From assembly GCA_932521035.1 (NCBI GenBank), contig OW051497.1:6262001-6326000 (forward strand): 64,000 bases of DNA, written 5' to 3'. A program made the position numbers and the translations under genes. The notes under the pieces were generated by a model. That model was not told the origin of the DNA, made no database searches, and saw only the letters and a list, made by a program, of their open reading frames with translations. Shown here one piece after another: positions 1 to 10,354 of the stretch (position 1 is its first letter; every line of letters starts with the position of its first letter). This DNA comes from Oscheius dolichura. Its lineage: Eukaryota; Nematoda; Chromadorea; Rhabditida; Rhabditidae.

Positions 1-1315
1 AATTCAGCTCCCAGGGATACAACTGTTGGATGAAAAGACGAAGAAGTCCTTACCTGTTACTGCCTTCATCCCGCAGTGCCTTATCTCCGTACGGCATCGT
101 AACACCTGCAATATATTTCTTTTTTTACTTTACGACATAAGAAAGAGAAAGAGGCGATGAATGAGTTGAGCAGAAGCTCCATCCGAGAAAGTATTACTAC
201 AGTACTTTGGAGAGCACGAGATTCCTTGCAATTGCCCAGTTGAAATCTTTTGCAAAAAGTGAAAGGTCATGGGAACGAGGGGAGGGAAAGGTCTTCGGCA
301 AAATTACGAGCTGGTGAGTTGCATTATCTTAGTGAACTAACAAAGGCCGACATCGGCACCCCATGGAATATTCGAAAGGCATCCGTTGGCTGAACGCCGC
401 GCGAATTCCATGAGGATGTAATATCTAAGTAAAGTACAGTAGTTTCAGAAGAAACACTGCTTCTCGGGATATTTCTTTAATTCAGTTATTTCTCCAGATG
501 ACGATCACTGATATCCACGATGTGACTAATCGGCTTCTTCGGGTCGCAGGGGTCAAAACAAGCTTTTGATCCTGTTTCTATAGGTTTTCTTTGTGGATAA
601 GAGTCTACGCCCTAATCGGCCGCCTTTTCGTTAAATGTCATGCGCAATGCGGATCACCAGCTGAGATACATTAGCGCTGCCATCCCATTTGCATGGAATA
701 CGAGCCACCTGTGAAAGTTGTTTCCGAAAAACACGAAGACAAAACGAGAACTAACTGCAAGGAAGTAATAGCAGGTGGTTTGAAATAAATCCCGTGAAAT
801 GAGCTATCTTTACCAGATGATCAACACGTTATTGCGTCTGGAGAAATGAACAGGATTGAATGTTTGGAAGAGGGAACGTTAGGAACGGAAGTGATTCTGT
901 GCGAATATCACATCAACTGATAATGAGGAAAGACTCACACCCCCGGGGAACGAGGTCGTCTACTCCCAATTAGCTGAAAATGTCAACAAATTGTACCCGG
1001 GGAATTTAAGTGTAATCTTCCGGGCGATTAATAGCCAAAATAGCTTCAGCAGATTAGCCTAATTCGTCAAGATCATTCATGAGATCATCATTTAGGGACT
1101 CGCAGCTGACAAGCAAGAAGAGAAGGGCCACCTGTTCCCGGTATCCGTAATGTTTCTTTGTGTTGTACCGAACGTCTATGGAATCCTTGTCGAGGACGTG
1201 TCTGTATCTCCGAAGAAATGTGCTATTTCTGCGCGAATCCCGATATCGCCGTTTATCGGAGGAGGATCCGCATACTCTCTGGCTGATACGATCCACAGAA
1301 CAACACATTCCCTTG
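1..1315. other. No convincing gene
   Basis: About 1.3 kb with only short open frames on both strands and no pair of splice sites that joins them into a protein-like sequence. Overlapping frames at 1054-1308 (minus) and 1150-1422 (plus) were considered; only the signal-peptide exon starting at 1316 in the third frame looks meaningful. Confidence 0.5.
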
Positions 1316-2543
1316 ATGCTACGTGGTGTACTTCTCTCGCTTCTCTGTGTGTTCAGCAGTTATGCAGGTTAGCCAAAAAATCCTCAATATTTGGATCTCT
1401 CTTGGGTTTAAAAGAGCCATGAATGAGCAATAACATGCTCTTATCAGAGACGTTCGTAGCTGCTTTCCTACGGATTAAAGTAATGTTCTGGTAAAGCAAT
1501 AGGAAGAAGGGGAACAAGGTATGTCGCTAGTGTGCGCATATGATGTGACGACTGCGCTGGTAACCAAATTATAAGGCTTCATTCATAATGCAAGTGTGGG
1601 TAATTGATATGGCCGCCAAGGAAGCTGAAAGCTGGCTAAGATTGCCATTATTCAATGAATTAGCCTCAGTAATAAGTGTATTTTCAGCTGATTCGCCAGT
1701 TCTCGTCACGATTTTCACAGATAATACGAAGGTAGGCTAATGTCCTTATCGGTTAAACCCCGAATTACAGTCAATGCACTTGGGTGGATATGACAGGACA
1801 AGGTTCGACTTGGTAGAAACTTTCCACCCTCTGCAAACTGCCGGGCTTGCTAATGGTAAGCAAACGTTCTATAGCATCTTCCTATTTTGCCCATTTTTAG
1901 AAAAACAAATGGCCGAGCTAAAAGAGAAAGTTTCTGCCCAAGGCGTAAACTCTGCCACTCCTGAAGAGCAGCCCCCAGTCCAACCTAACAGTGGAGAAGC
2001 TCTTGTGGTAGCACAGACAAACCTCAGAGCACAAAGTGAGTTACTGGCTATTAGAACAGCAAGAAACCATGGGAAAAGGGCAAGGCCCATAAAAGAACGC
2101 AGTTCTTTTGCAATGTAGGTGTGAAAATTATGCAGAGCCACTCGCTTAACAAGGTGGCCTGCACTAGGGGGCCGGAAGAAGGACATGTCCCGGAAGCGAC
2201 ACGGCTTTGCTAACCGAGCTCAATGTTGTGCATTTCCTTATTGGCTATGATTATTTTTACATATATTGTGCTTCAGGAGTAGTGTTTGGTGACTGGACGG
2301 AATGGACTGCTTGGACTGGTTGTGCCAATGGAGAGAGGTACAGGCTGCGTACGTGTGTGAGCGTCAGGCCAGCGCTCAAAGTCGTATGTCACGGACCGAA
2401 TAAGGAGGTAAGATTTCGAAGTCAGTCAATCTATGTACCCTTCCCAGGTCCAAAAATGCTTTACCTCCCGCGAACACCATGTTCGAGTCGCTGAAGATCC
2501 CTGGACAATTGAGCGAGAAATCCAAGGCGATTTCAAATACTAA
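1316..2543 (+). CDS. Secreted thrombospondin type-1 repeat protein
   Basis: The 3' end is clear. Exon 2277-2407 encodes the WTEWTAWTGC start of a thrombospondin type-1 repeat and two further cysteines. A 40-nt intron leads in frame to exon 2448-2543, which adds another Cys and ends at TAA; AATAAA follows at 2607-2612. The 5' end is inferred. ATG at 1316 opens a signal peptide (MLRGVLLSLLCVFSSYA) ending at a donor at 1368. Possible middle exons lie near 1448-1480, 1690-1732, 1771-1800 and 1901-2034, the last rich in Pro, Gln and Glu; their phases were not all resolved. TSP1 repeats are extracellular adhesion and matrix modules. The repeat looks single and C-terminal. Confidence is high for the repeat, moderate for one gene spanning the whole interval. 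Confidence 0.6.
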
Positions 2544-2818
2544 ATAGTGACCTCCATTCACCGACAATTTCATCTCTTTCGTTTACGTGTGTCATTGTTT
2601 CTGGTTAATAAAGAGCGCTTCTTCCAATCTCCACGGGACCATTCCCATACTTAGGTCATTAATAGCTGGGCAGCAGCTGCTCGACCTCGGGTCCTCAGAT
2701 CGATAGCCAATATCAACTGGTCACATCATTTGACTCTATTTCCTCTATCCCAGCTTTGTAGATGACTTGTTTAATTCTCCGTTTTTTCCTTTTATTTCAC
2801 TTCATAGGATGAATTCAG

Positions 2819-3972
2819 ATGATTCTCTTGTGGGTAACGGCTGTGACACTCTTTGCTACGGCTAACGGTGCTGTCACAAATGTGCCTGTGGTGTTGTGGC
2901 ACGGAATGGGTATGTAATTTGCTAGTTTTCCACCTTTCCATGGTTTTAGGGGACAGTTGTTGCAACCCAATGTCTATGGGATACATCAAGAAGCTCATCG
3001 AGAAACACGTGAACAGCGTCTACGTAAACAGCCTGAAATTGGGAGAAAATATTGCTTCTGTAAGTTATGGGTTTATAATAAAACCACGACTTAGGATACT
3101 GAGCGGGGATTCTTTGCCAATATGAATGAGTTAGTGGAAATGGCTTGCCACATCATTGGCAATGACTCTCAGCTGACCAATGGATACAACGCGGTCGGAT
3201 TTTCCCAAGGAGCGCAGTTCCTGTAATGTTTGCTCTTATCTGGGCAAAGGTCGTTTTGCAGAAGGGCCGTTGCACAGCGATGCCCGTCTCCTCCGATGAA
3301 GAACTTCGTTTCCGGTGGGTGAATCACCTTCTCCCACAATGTGTTTGTAGTCGGAGGTCAACATCAAGGAATCTATGGTCTGCCTTATTGCCCCGGTGAT
3401 ACCATTATCTGCAACTCTATTCGAAAAGCCCTCGAGATGGGGGCATATTGGCCCACTATCCAGAAAACGTGGGCGGGTAGAAAAACTAATCAGATGGGAA
3501 CAGTTTAGCGTTGTGCAAGCACAATATTGGCACGATCCTCTGAGAGAAGAAGTATACAAAAAGAAGAACATCTTCTTAGCCGATATTAATAATGAAATTG
3601 TAAGGAACTTCATACTTTAGCTATCTTTTAATTTCAGTCTGTCAACCAGAATTATAAAAAGAATTTCCAAAAGTTGAAGAATGTGTTGTTAATCAAGTTT
3701 TCCAAAGATAACATGGTTGTACCAAAAGAATCATCGGTGTGTTTCTTTTTCAATTTTTTTTCAATGTTTTCCAGTGGTTCGGCTACTTTGATCCTGGAAA
3801 TATCGACGTCATCCTTCCGATGAATGAAACAGTTCTCTATAAGGAAGACAGAATTGGATTAAAAGCCCTTCATGAAAGTGGAAAGATCCATTTCTTATCT
3901 GTTGTCGGCGATCATCTGCAAATTCCAGAGCAAACCTTTGTTACTGAAGTTATTGAGAAGTTTTTAAAATAA
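2819..3972 (+). CDS. ppt-1: Palmitoyl-protein thioesterase 1
   Basis: Lysosomal hydrolase that removes fatty acyl groups from cysteines of proteins being degraded; loss of the human gene causes infantile neuronal ceroid lipofuscinosis. About 295 residues in seven exons. The N terminus (MILLWVTAVTLFATANG) is a signal peptide. The nucleophile motif is GFSQGAQF (Ser near residue 105). The catalytic Asp lies in KFSKDNMVVP and the catalytic His in GDHLQIP near the C terminus, so the triad of the family is complete. Conserved blocks such as QYWHDP, IFLADIN and WFGYFDPG are present. A splice-acceptor-like TTCATAG just before 2809 could be a trans-splice site. ATG 2819 is preferred over 2809, which is in another frame and gives no signal peptide. 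AATAAA is at 3990-3995. Confidence 0.93.
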
Positions 3973-5365
3973 ACTAGGTTAAAACATAAAATAAAACTAC
4001 GAATTTGTCTGCTTGTCAGCCGCTCGCCTCAAATATATGACTCATATACTCCTTCGTTTTTTTTTCAAAACATGAGCTCCCGATAGTCGTCATTGTTCCG
4101 TGTAACTATTTTTACCGAGCTTTGTATCTTTAGTCCTTGCTAGGAGTAAATATCCGAAAACGATCCCCTGTTGTTATTAATGGCCCCAGCCGTGCGGCGC
4201 ATGGCATTACTCCTCCCTATTTCATCACAGCTTCACCCCGTGGCGTGTCGCTCCGCCTTCAAATGGCCTTTGTGTTGTTGCTATGCACGGCCAGCATAGT
4301 GTTCGTATCTCAAAAGTGTTCTGGAGGTTGTATCTTAATATTTGTCCAATTATTTTGTATAAACTGCTTTATTATAGCGCTAAACATTTTTTATTAGCAT
4401 AGACCGTCCCGATCGATACGATAAGCGTTATAGGCGGCTGTTCAACAACTTTGGACCCCTTTTCCCCATAGGGCAATTGTGTTTTCCTTGGTTAATGTTA
4501 GGTTAGGATTGTTCTTATTCTTACATTATGGGGGCCATATGTTTACGTTTCGAATGGTCAACGCAATCACGTGCACTCCGGGCACCGCAGCGTTGCACAA
4601 CATTGCACAACATTGGGTCAACTTTATCTTTTCATTGGGTCACCCCTGTAAAACAAACTTCCTGGTTCTAGAAAAAATAGCGCTGATTGCAATAAATAAT
4701 TGGTAGAAACGCTCGCAAAGTTCTTCCGAAGCGCTACCTAGAACGTCGTTTATATATAAAATATTTTGTAAGTCTTCAGAAACCTTTCAAGCTTTTCATT
4801 CTTTATGCTTACAAAAAAGATGTTTTCTGTTTAAAGTGTGCAAAGTTCCGTGCTATCTAGAAACACATGTGGTGACTCATCCTGCACTGGGGGCCATTTG
4901 ACGAGAACAATCGTAAATTCTTGCCAACTCACGCGTCTTACAAACACCAGCACCCATCTTCTTTCCCTTTTGCACATCCTTCCTGCCCTCAGGACGTCTT
5001 CGCGTTCCCGCTTCAATGTTGTGAGTTTAATAAACCGCATTAGTTTTTTATCTCATAAAGTAATAATTGAAATTGTTAGAAACTTCTCTTTCCGCAATTA
5101 TACTTCCCAACTAGAAAAAATCATAATGTTTATGTTTACAATGCCCGCCATTTCTCCTCTTTCTATTTCTCAATGCGTTGTTGATAAGGCAGGTCGTATG
5201 ATCGCCAACCTTTCTTGGCCGTTTGCAGCCATGGTGAACTGTCGGTACATACTTGCTTACGAAAAACTTGTGTATTACCTTTAACAACGCTCTATCATGA
5301 TAACACTGACTCACAGTTCTCTGTCCTTCAAATATCTTTCCAAAATGTAGACAACATTTTGCAGG
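3973..5365. other. Intergenic, no convincing gene
   Basis: Contains the polyadenylation signal of the thioesterase gene and then AT-rich sequence. A short frame at 4263-4397 starts with a hydrophobic stretch (MAFVLLLCTASIVFVS) followed by a donor and acceptor, but ends after a few codons; a 148-codon frame at 4838-5284 lacks any recognisable feature. Neither is annotated as a gene. Confidence 0.5.
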
Positions 5366-6448
5366 ATGGACACGGACATGGACATTTCTCACGACCTAAT
5401 GTGGAGTGGCATCAACAACTCGGAAGAGCTGAAGAAGTCCGGCGTAGATATGAATCTCTTCCAAGAAGAAGTCATGGCATCCTACGAACGACCACCGCTG
5501 CAGACTGTTCCTGAAGGAAACATCAATGCCGTCTTCAGCGACGTTTTTGTCCCCCAGGATATCCCCCAAGATATACAGAACCATTATGCTTCTCCGAAGT
5601 ACCACAACCTTCGGAATGTCAATATTACGGTGGATTGCCATCAAGAGTTCCCTCAGCAAGATCTCCCTTCTGATGAGTTCTCTTCTCAGGATCATGGCTT
5701 CGCTTCACAACACAATGGTTCAGCCCTGGGAAGCTTTCAAACTGTTATCGAATGGGAAAGTGCTCCGACCGAGGAGTTTGATCCCATCTACCTCAACATG
5801 CCCCGAAATGAGATTTTACCCACTGTGAACGAGATAACCCAGCAGTTCGACGTACCACTCATCGCCCAGGATACGCTTGCTTGGGATCAAGAGTTCCCTC
5901 TGCAAGATCTCACTTCTCATGAGTTCTCTTCTCAGGATCCTGGCTTCGCTTCACAACACAATGGTTTAGCCCCGGGAAGCTTCCACTGGGAAAGTGCTCC
6001 GACCGAGGAGTTTGATCTCATCTACCCCGACGTGTCACTCGTCGCCAAGCGTCTTGATCCAGCTCTCTTCGACAACTATCAGCCCCAGGAGCCAGTCCAA
6101 CCCGTCAGCTTCGGGAAGATTAAGGTGGTTGCTCCACCAGCCCGTTACAACAAGAAGAGAGGTAATTTCCATGTTTTATTTGTCTGATACGTAGTCGTTT
6201 AGTTGTTGCTGAGAAAAAGGCGCCGGCACTGATTTCTCGTCGTGGTCGTGGCACTAAGGATGGCCAGCGCAGTTCCGTTCAACGACACCGGGACAACATC
6301 AAGAACTTCTTGCAAACTGCTCCAGCGGTGCGAATCTTTTAGTATGTCTGTGAACTGAGTTTTTCAGCTCATCGATGAGCTGAGGGCAGTTGAGGCCACC
6401 ATGCAGGAAAGAGTCCGCGAGCTAAAAGATATAGTATCAAACCCTTAG
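5366..6448 (+). CDS. Internally duplicated acidic protein with possible bZIP end
   Basis: A long first exon from ATG 5366, which follows a TTTGCAG acceptor, runs to a donor near 6162. Two short exons then continue in frame to TAG at 6446-6448; AATAAA is at 6699-6704. The middle holds two copies of an about 50-residue unit. The first starts near 5641 and the second near 5887, sharing QEFP, DL, EFSSQD, GFASQHNG and ESAPTEEFD; this composition (Gln, Ser, Asp, Glu) suits a transactivation region. The C-terminal 60 residues are basic (RRGRGTKDGQ then SSVQRHRDNIKNF) followed by an amphipathic helix with heptad-spaced Leu/Val. That resembles a C/EBP-like bZIP, but the invariant Asn of the basic region is not evident. 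A DNA-binding role is therefore only an inference. Confidence 0.6.
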
Positions 6449-8180
6449 TAAAGTTTTACCAGTTTTATTTAGCACCTCGAGCTCTGCAACATGCTTTCTC
6501 CCCAATGGAACCAGTAGAAAAGATGGCGGACCCCCTTCACCAGTACTTGGACTCCGGGTTCCCCTTACTGTTTCTATTACCTCTAATATATTCTCGATAA
6601 TAGAAAACGCGTATTTATATCTGTTATATTCCATGTTATTTGTGTCTTAGTAGAAATGAATTGTATAATAATTGTGCTTGTTCTTAGCTTAGATTCCTAA
6701 TAAACGCACTCGTGATCACTTCATTTTTGTTGATAAGACATTATCAACGGCTTGCTCCGACTTGGATTAGACGGAAGTTTTTGACAAATAACAGATTTTA
6801 TCTCGAACTGTGACGGCTGGGCGCCCTTTCTGTCCAAGATAGAGTGGCTATGAGACACAATTGGATAACTTTGAGTTACTACTAAAGAGGACAAGCAAAA
6901 TGGTGTTTGACTAAATGAGATTGAGGAGCGTACGACGGCTTCCTTGGCGTTTTAATTAGGTATCTACTCTCGGTCAATCATTCCCCGACAAGAAATCAAG
7001 ATTATGGTGATTAGTCTGAGTCCATCATAATGGTGTACAAGATCTTCTATCCAGCTTCTTTGCTGTTTTTTTTCACGAAGAAGATCAGCAGGAAAAATAG
7101 TCGGACGTTTGCTACGTGGTGGCGTGACCCTGGTGTTGGAGACTATTTCACAATTCGAGCTGCCCTGTTAAAAACAAAGAGGCCGCGCCGAGGTCGGTCC
7201 GAGCAACAACCAATATATTGTAGGAGAACTTTTATAAACTTTAGGATGATTCATCTCCCGGAAAGAAGCCCAGCTATCAGCTATCAAGTTTAATCTAACT
7301 ACCACGTCGAAACAATCGTTTCCGGTTCCGGCCAAACTTTGAGCTACAACCATTGGTTTTTATTACTTCGTATTTAAAAATAAATTATTTCAGTAACTGT
7401 ATTCCACAGGATTCCTAAAAAGGATGTGTCTCCCCGCGTGAGCATAGTCAATTTGAAGGAAAATCAAGTTGAGCCAAACCGAGCCAGCTCCAATATGTGT
7501 TGTCCATTTGTGAGATCTTTCTCACAAGTTGGAAATTAGCGGAAAACCGTGACTTTTTTGGGTGGTGACATCGAGATAAAAATGCACTGACTGTACTAGC
7601 TGATTGTGTGCTTGACTCTTTATCGCATGTACAGCGTGTACACCCTCCGGCCATCTCACTTAGTGTACCTGCTCCGTACAGTGCCACTGACTGTTTATGT
7701 TTCTCACATTTTTCACTGACTGTGCCTCACCATTGGGGCCCACTTAGTGTAGATTCTCGTGTAGCTAACAGCGCGTAATGGGGCAGCCCTTATATAAAGC
7801 AAATCCCATCTGATCTCGAAAAGAGTTCTTATATTACTGAACTACGTTTCTGGGGTGGTGTCTGACAAACATTTCCGGGGAACCAAGTGCCTGACAAACA
7901 AAAGCCGTATGCATCTCTTGGAGATAATCTCGCGATACATGAAAGCTTAGTTCGCTTTATCATTTCAGAAAACGTACTGTTTTTTACCCCCGAGCGGCCC
8001 TAGTGTGCATTGAGACAGGTGCTAACAAAGTATTAGACTTAACGACGATTCATGACAGAAACTTTGAAGACTTTTTGAGGCAAAGCAAGAAGACACGGCT
8101 TGAATGAACGAGCTAGCCGCTCTTGCAGTTGAAACGATTTTCTACTTTTACCTGTAATAAACGCATGTCTAGGTAAACTA
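6449..8180. other. Intergenic, no gene recognised
   Basis: Holds the 3' UTR and polyadenylation signal (6699-6704) of the preceding gene. A plus-strand frame at 7030-7293 and a minus-strand frame at 7448-7687 have no signal, domain or matching splice partners. Confidence 0.5.
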
Positions 8181-8571
8181 TTTGTGGGGAGGCCAATTCT
8201 CGTTCGCTTGAGACTTGTTGAGACTTGTCGAACCCCCATTTTCGTGGGAAGACTAATCCTGGTTTGGTCAAGACTTGTCGAAACTTGTCGAGACTTGTCG
8301 AACCCCCATTTTCGTGGGAAGACTAATCCTGGTTTGGTCAAGACTTGTCGAAAGCTGTCGAGACTTGTCGAACCCCCATTTTCGTGGGAAGACTAATCCT
8401 GGTTTGGTCAAGACTTGTCGAAAGCTGTCGAAAGCTGTCGAGACTTGTCGAACCCCCATTTTCGTGGGAAGACTAATCCTAGTTTGGTCAAGACTTGTCG
8501 AAAGCTGTCGAGACTTGTCGAACCCCCCATTTTTGTGGGAAGGCTAATCCTGGTTTGGTCAGGATTCGTCG
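8181..8571. repeat. Hierarchical minisatellite (70-80 bp units built on a 10-mer)
   Basis: A 50-bp core starting agacttgtcgaaccccc and ending ctggtttggtca occurs at 8221, 8291, 8361, 8441 and 8511, with a partial degenerate copy at 8183-8212. Successive cores are separated by exact multiples of 10 bp filled with agacttgtcg, aaacttgtcg or aaagctgtcg. The period is therefore 70, 70, 80 and 70 bp, and copies differ in the number of 10-mers. Each core also begins with the same 10-mer. The last core carries an extra C and several substitutions. Open frames cross it on both strands because 70-80 bp units shift phase; they are not coding. Confidence 0.95.
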
Positions 8572-9298
8572 GCTACTGTAACAAAATAAATAAATGAGGA
8601 ATTGTTTTGAAAGGGAGGAGTAGATTATATTAAAAGTAGCTTTTATTCGTTGTCTCTCGAAATATGAGCAACATCTACAAACTGAGGGAATATTTTACAA
8701 GTTGATGTCTTGTACTCATTTTCTGAACAGAATATACCAGCTTAAACGTGTCGCGGAATACCGCTTCCTGCCTATGACTAAAACAGCTTTGTGAACGAAA
8801 AATGGTAACTTGTCATTGCTTACAGTAGGCGGAAATCTAGCACAGGCGCCTCTTATCAAATTTTTGAATATGGACAGGCGAAAAAAGGCTTCCATGTCGC
8901 ATTGATTCAATGCGTCGTAACTTATGTAGCGATTTCGAAACCTGTAAGAAAGTAAACCGTCTTAATTGGAGGTCAGGTAGTGGGTACGAAATGGAAAGGC
9001 TTTTGGAAAGGAATACGGAGAGCGTACCATATAAAAATCTATTAGTCAATTACCGCAGGATGTGCAAAACAGTCTTCCCATAGCGCCTGTTATCTCAAGT
9101 TCTCAGCGCCAGTCTTATTGCTTCTGCGCTAGAATAATCAAGACGTTAGATTTCTGTGTCCCATAACGTGCGCTTTCAAAAGTTATTGAAATGTAAGTCA
9201 GCACACTTTTTCATCTATACTTGTTCCTAGATGGTCTCTAATATTCGTTCCCTTTTTATGGTTGCCTTAATCTACCTCGATTAGATCTTTTTTAAGTT
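8572..9298. other. Intergenic, no gene recognised
   Basis: AT-rich; AATAAATAAAT just after the minisatellite. Short minus-strand frames at 8716-8910 and 8837-9049 have no recognisable features. Confidence 0.5.
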
Positions 9299-10239
9299 AT
9301 GCAGACACGTGGAGACCTAATCCAACTACTCAAAGACATGAAAATAGAACATAAGAGCCTAAACGACAACGTGGACTCGCAGGAATGCCCTGGCGACTGT
9401 TGGTGTCAAACCCTGCCCCTTCATCTATTTCCAGAGTGAGTAAATCAATGATGTTCGCCATTATACCCTCGTATATCCCTATTTTTTCAATATTTCACGA
9501 CTGAAACTAAGAAAAATCACAGTAAGCCAGTACACCCCATTGCAAAGACGCCTCTCTGCCCGTTATCACTAGCGGTAGATCACAGACAGTGGTCGGCGTC
9601 AATTCCCAGCTTCATTCAACCTAGTGTTCATTTAAACGAGTCTAACTCAGTAAGATTATTTTTATAGAATTATTTCTCTAGTGAAACGGTTCTCCAGCCA
9701 AGGGGAGGTCAACGTCCGCACCCCAAAGACTATCCAAAAGCCAAAAAAGAGAAGAGCCCGAATGCCGGTAACTGGGAGATTCTAACTTGATTATAAACTA
9801 CTTTTAGGATAATGAACGTAGAAAGAGGAAGTTGAAAGCAGTACAAGAACATAGAAGAAAAATAGCCGAAACAATTAACACATCAGAGATAGACTTGAAA
9901 GAATTAAAGAAAGAGAGTCAGCGGCTAGACAAAGAGAACGAGAAACTATTGCAATGGGTATGTTTAGACTTTTCAATAGAAAAGAAAAACTCTTTAGAAA
10001 ACACAGCTGGAGACAATTTTGGTTTCGGTTCAAAGGAGAGTGATGGCCAATACAAAAGAAACTCAGTATACGTATCATTAGTTTGTTTCGTTTAAAGTTT
10101 TGTTTATACAATTGGGTACAAAGCAGGTCAATGTGATGAAGACATGTCAATAAATGGAAATAATCGTCTGTGTCCAAGGGAAATCTGCTTCGATGATCAA
10201 TCAGCAGACCTGTGTTTACAAAGGTCAATCATCATCTGA
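9299..10239 (+). CDS. bZIP transcription factor
   Basis: The core is secure. Exon 9808-9957 encodes a basic region (NERRKRKLKAVQEHRRKIA) followed by a leucine-zipper helix rich in Lys and Glu. The zipper continues after a 40-nt intron into exon 9998-10065. Exon 9682-9767 upstream adds more basic residues (KPKKRRARMP) in frame. Two 5' exons (9299-9435 and 9533-9623) and the last exon (10098-10239, TGA) join in consistent phase, but the 9623/9682 junction uses a weak donor (gtgttc), so the N terminus is less certain. bZIP proteins bind DNA as dimers in the nucleus. The residue pattern of the basic region does not place it in a specific subfamily. The gene is convergent with the GPCR gene that ends at 10355. 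Confidence 0.65.
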
Positions 10240-10354
10240 TCTAGGCAAAAACACTGTCGCTTACGAGAAGTCTTCATTCAAAGCACAGTATGACAACGAA
10301 GTTGAAAGGTAGATCCATAGCTCTGCGCGTTTAGTAAGCCGCCTGCTCGACACA

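Noticed and set aside
8039-8597. Overlapping open frames in the minisatellite (repeat-protein candidate)
   Set aside because: Units of 70 and 80 bp are not multiples of three, and frames stay open on both strands only because the repeat lacks stops.
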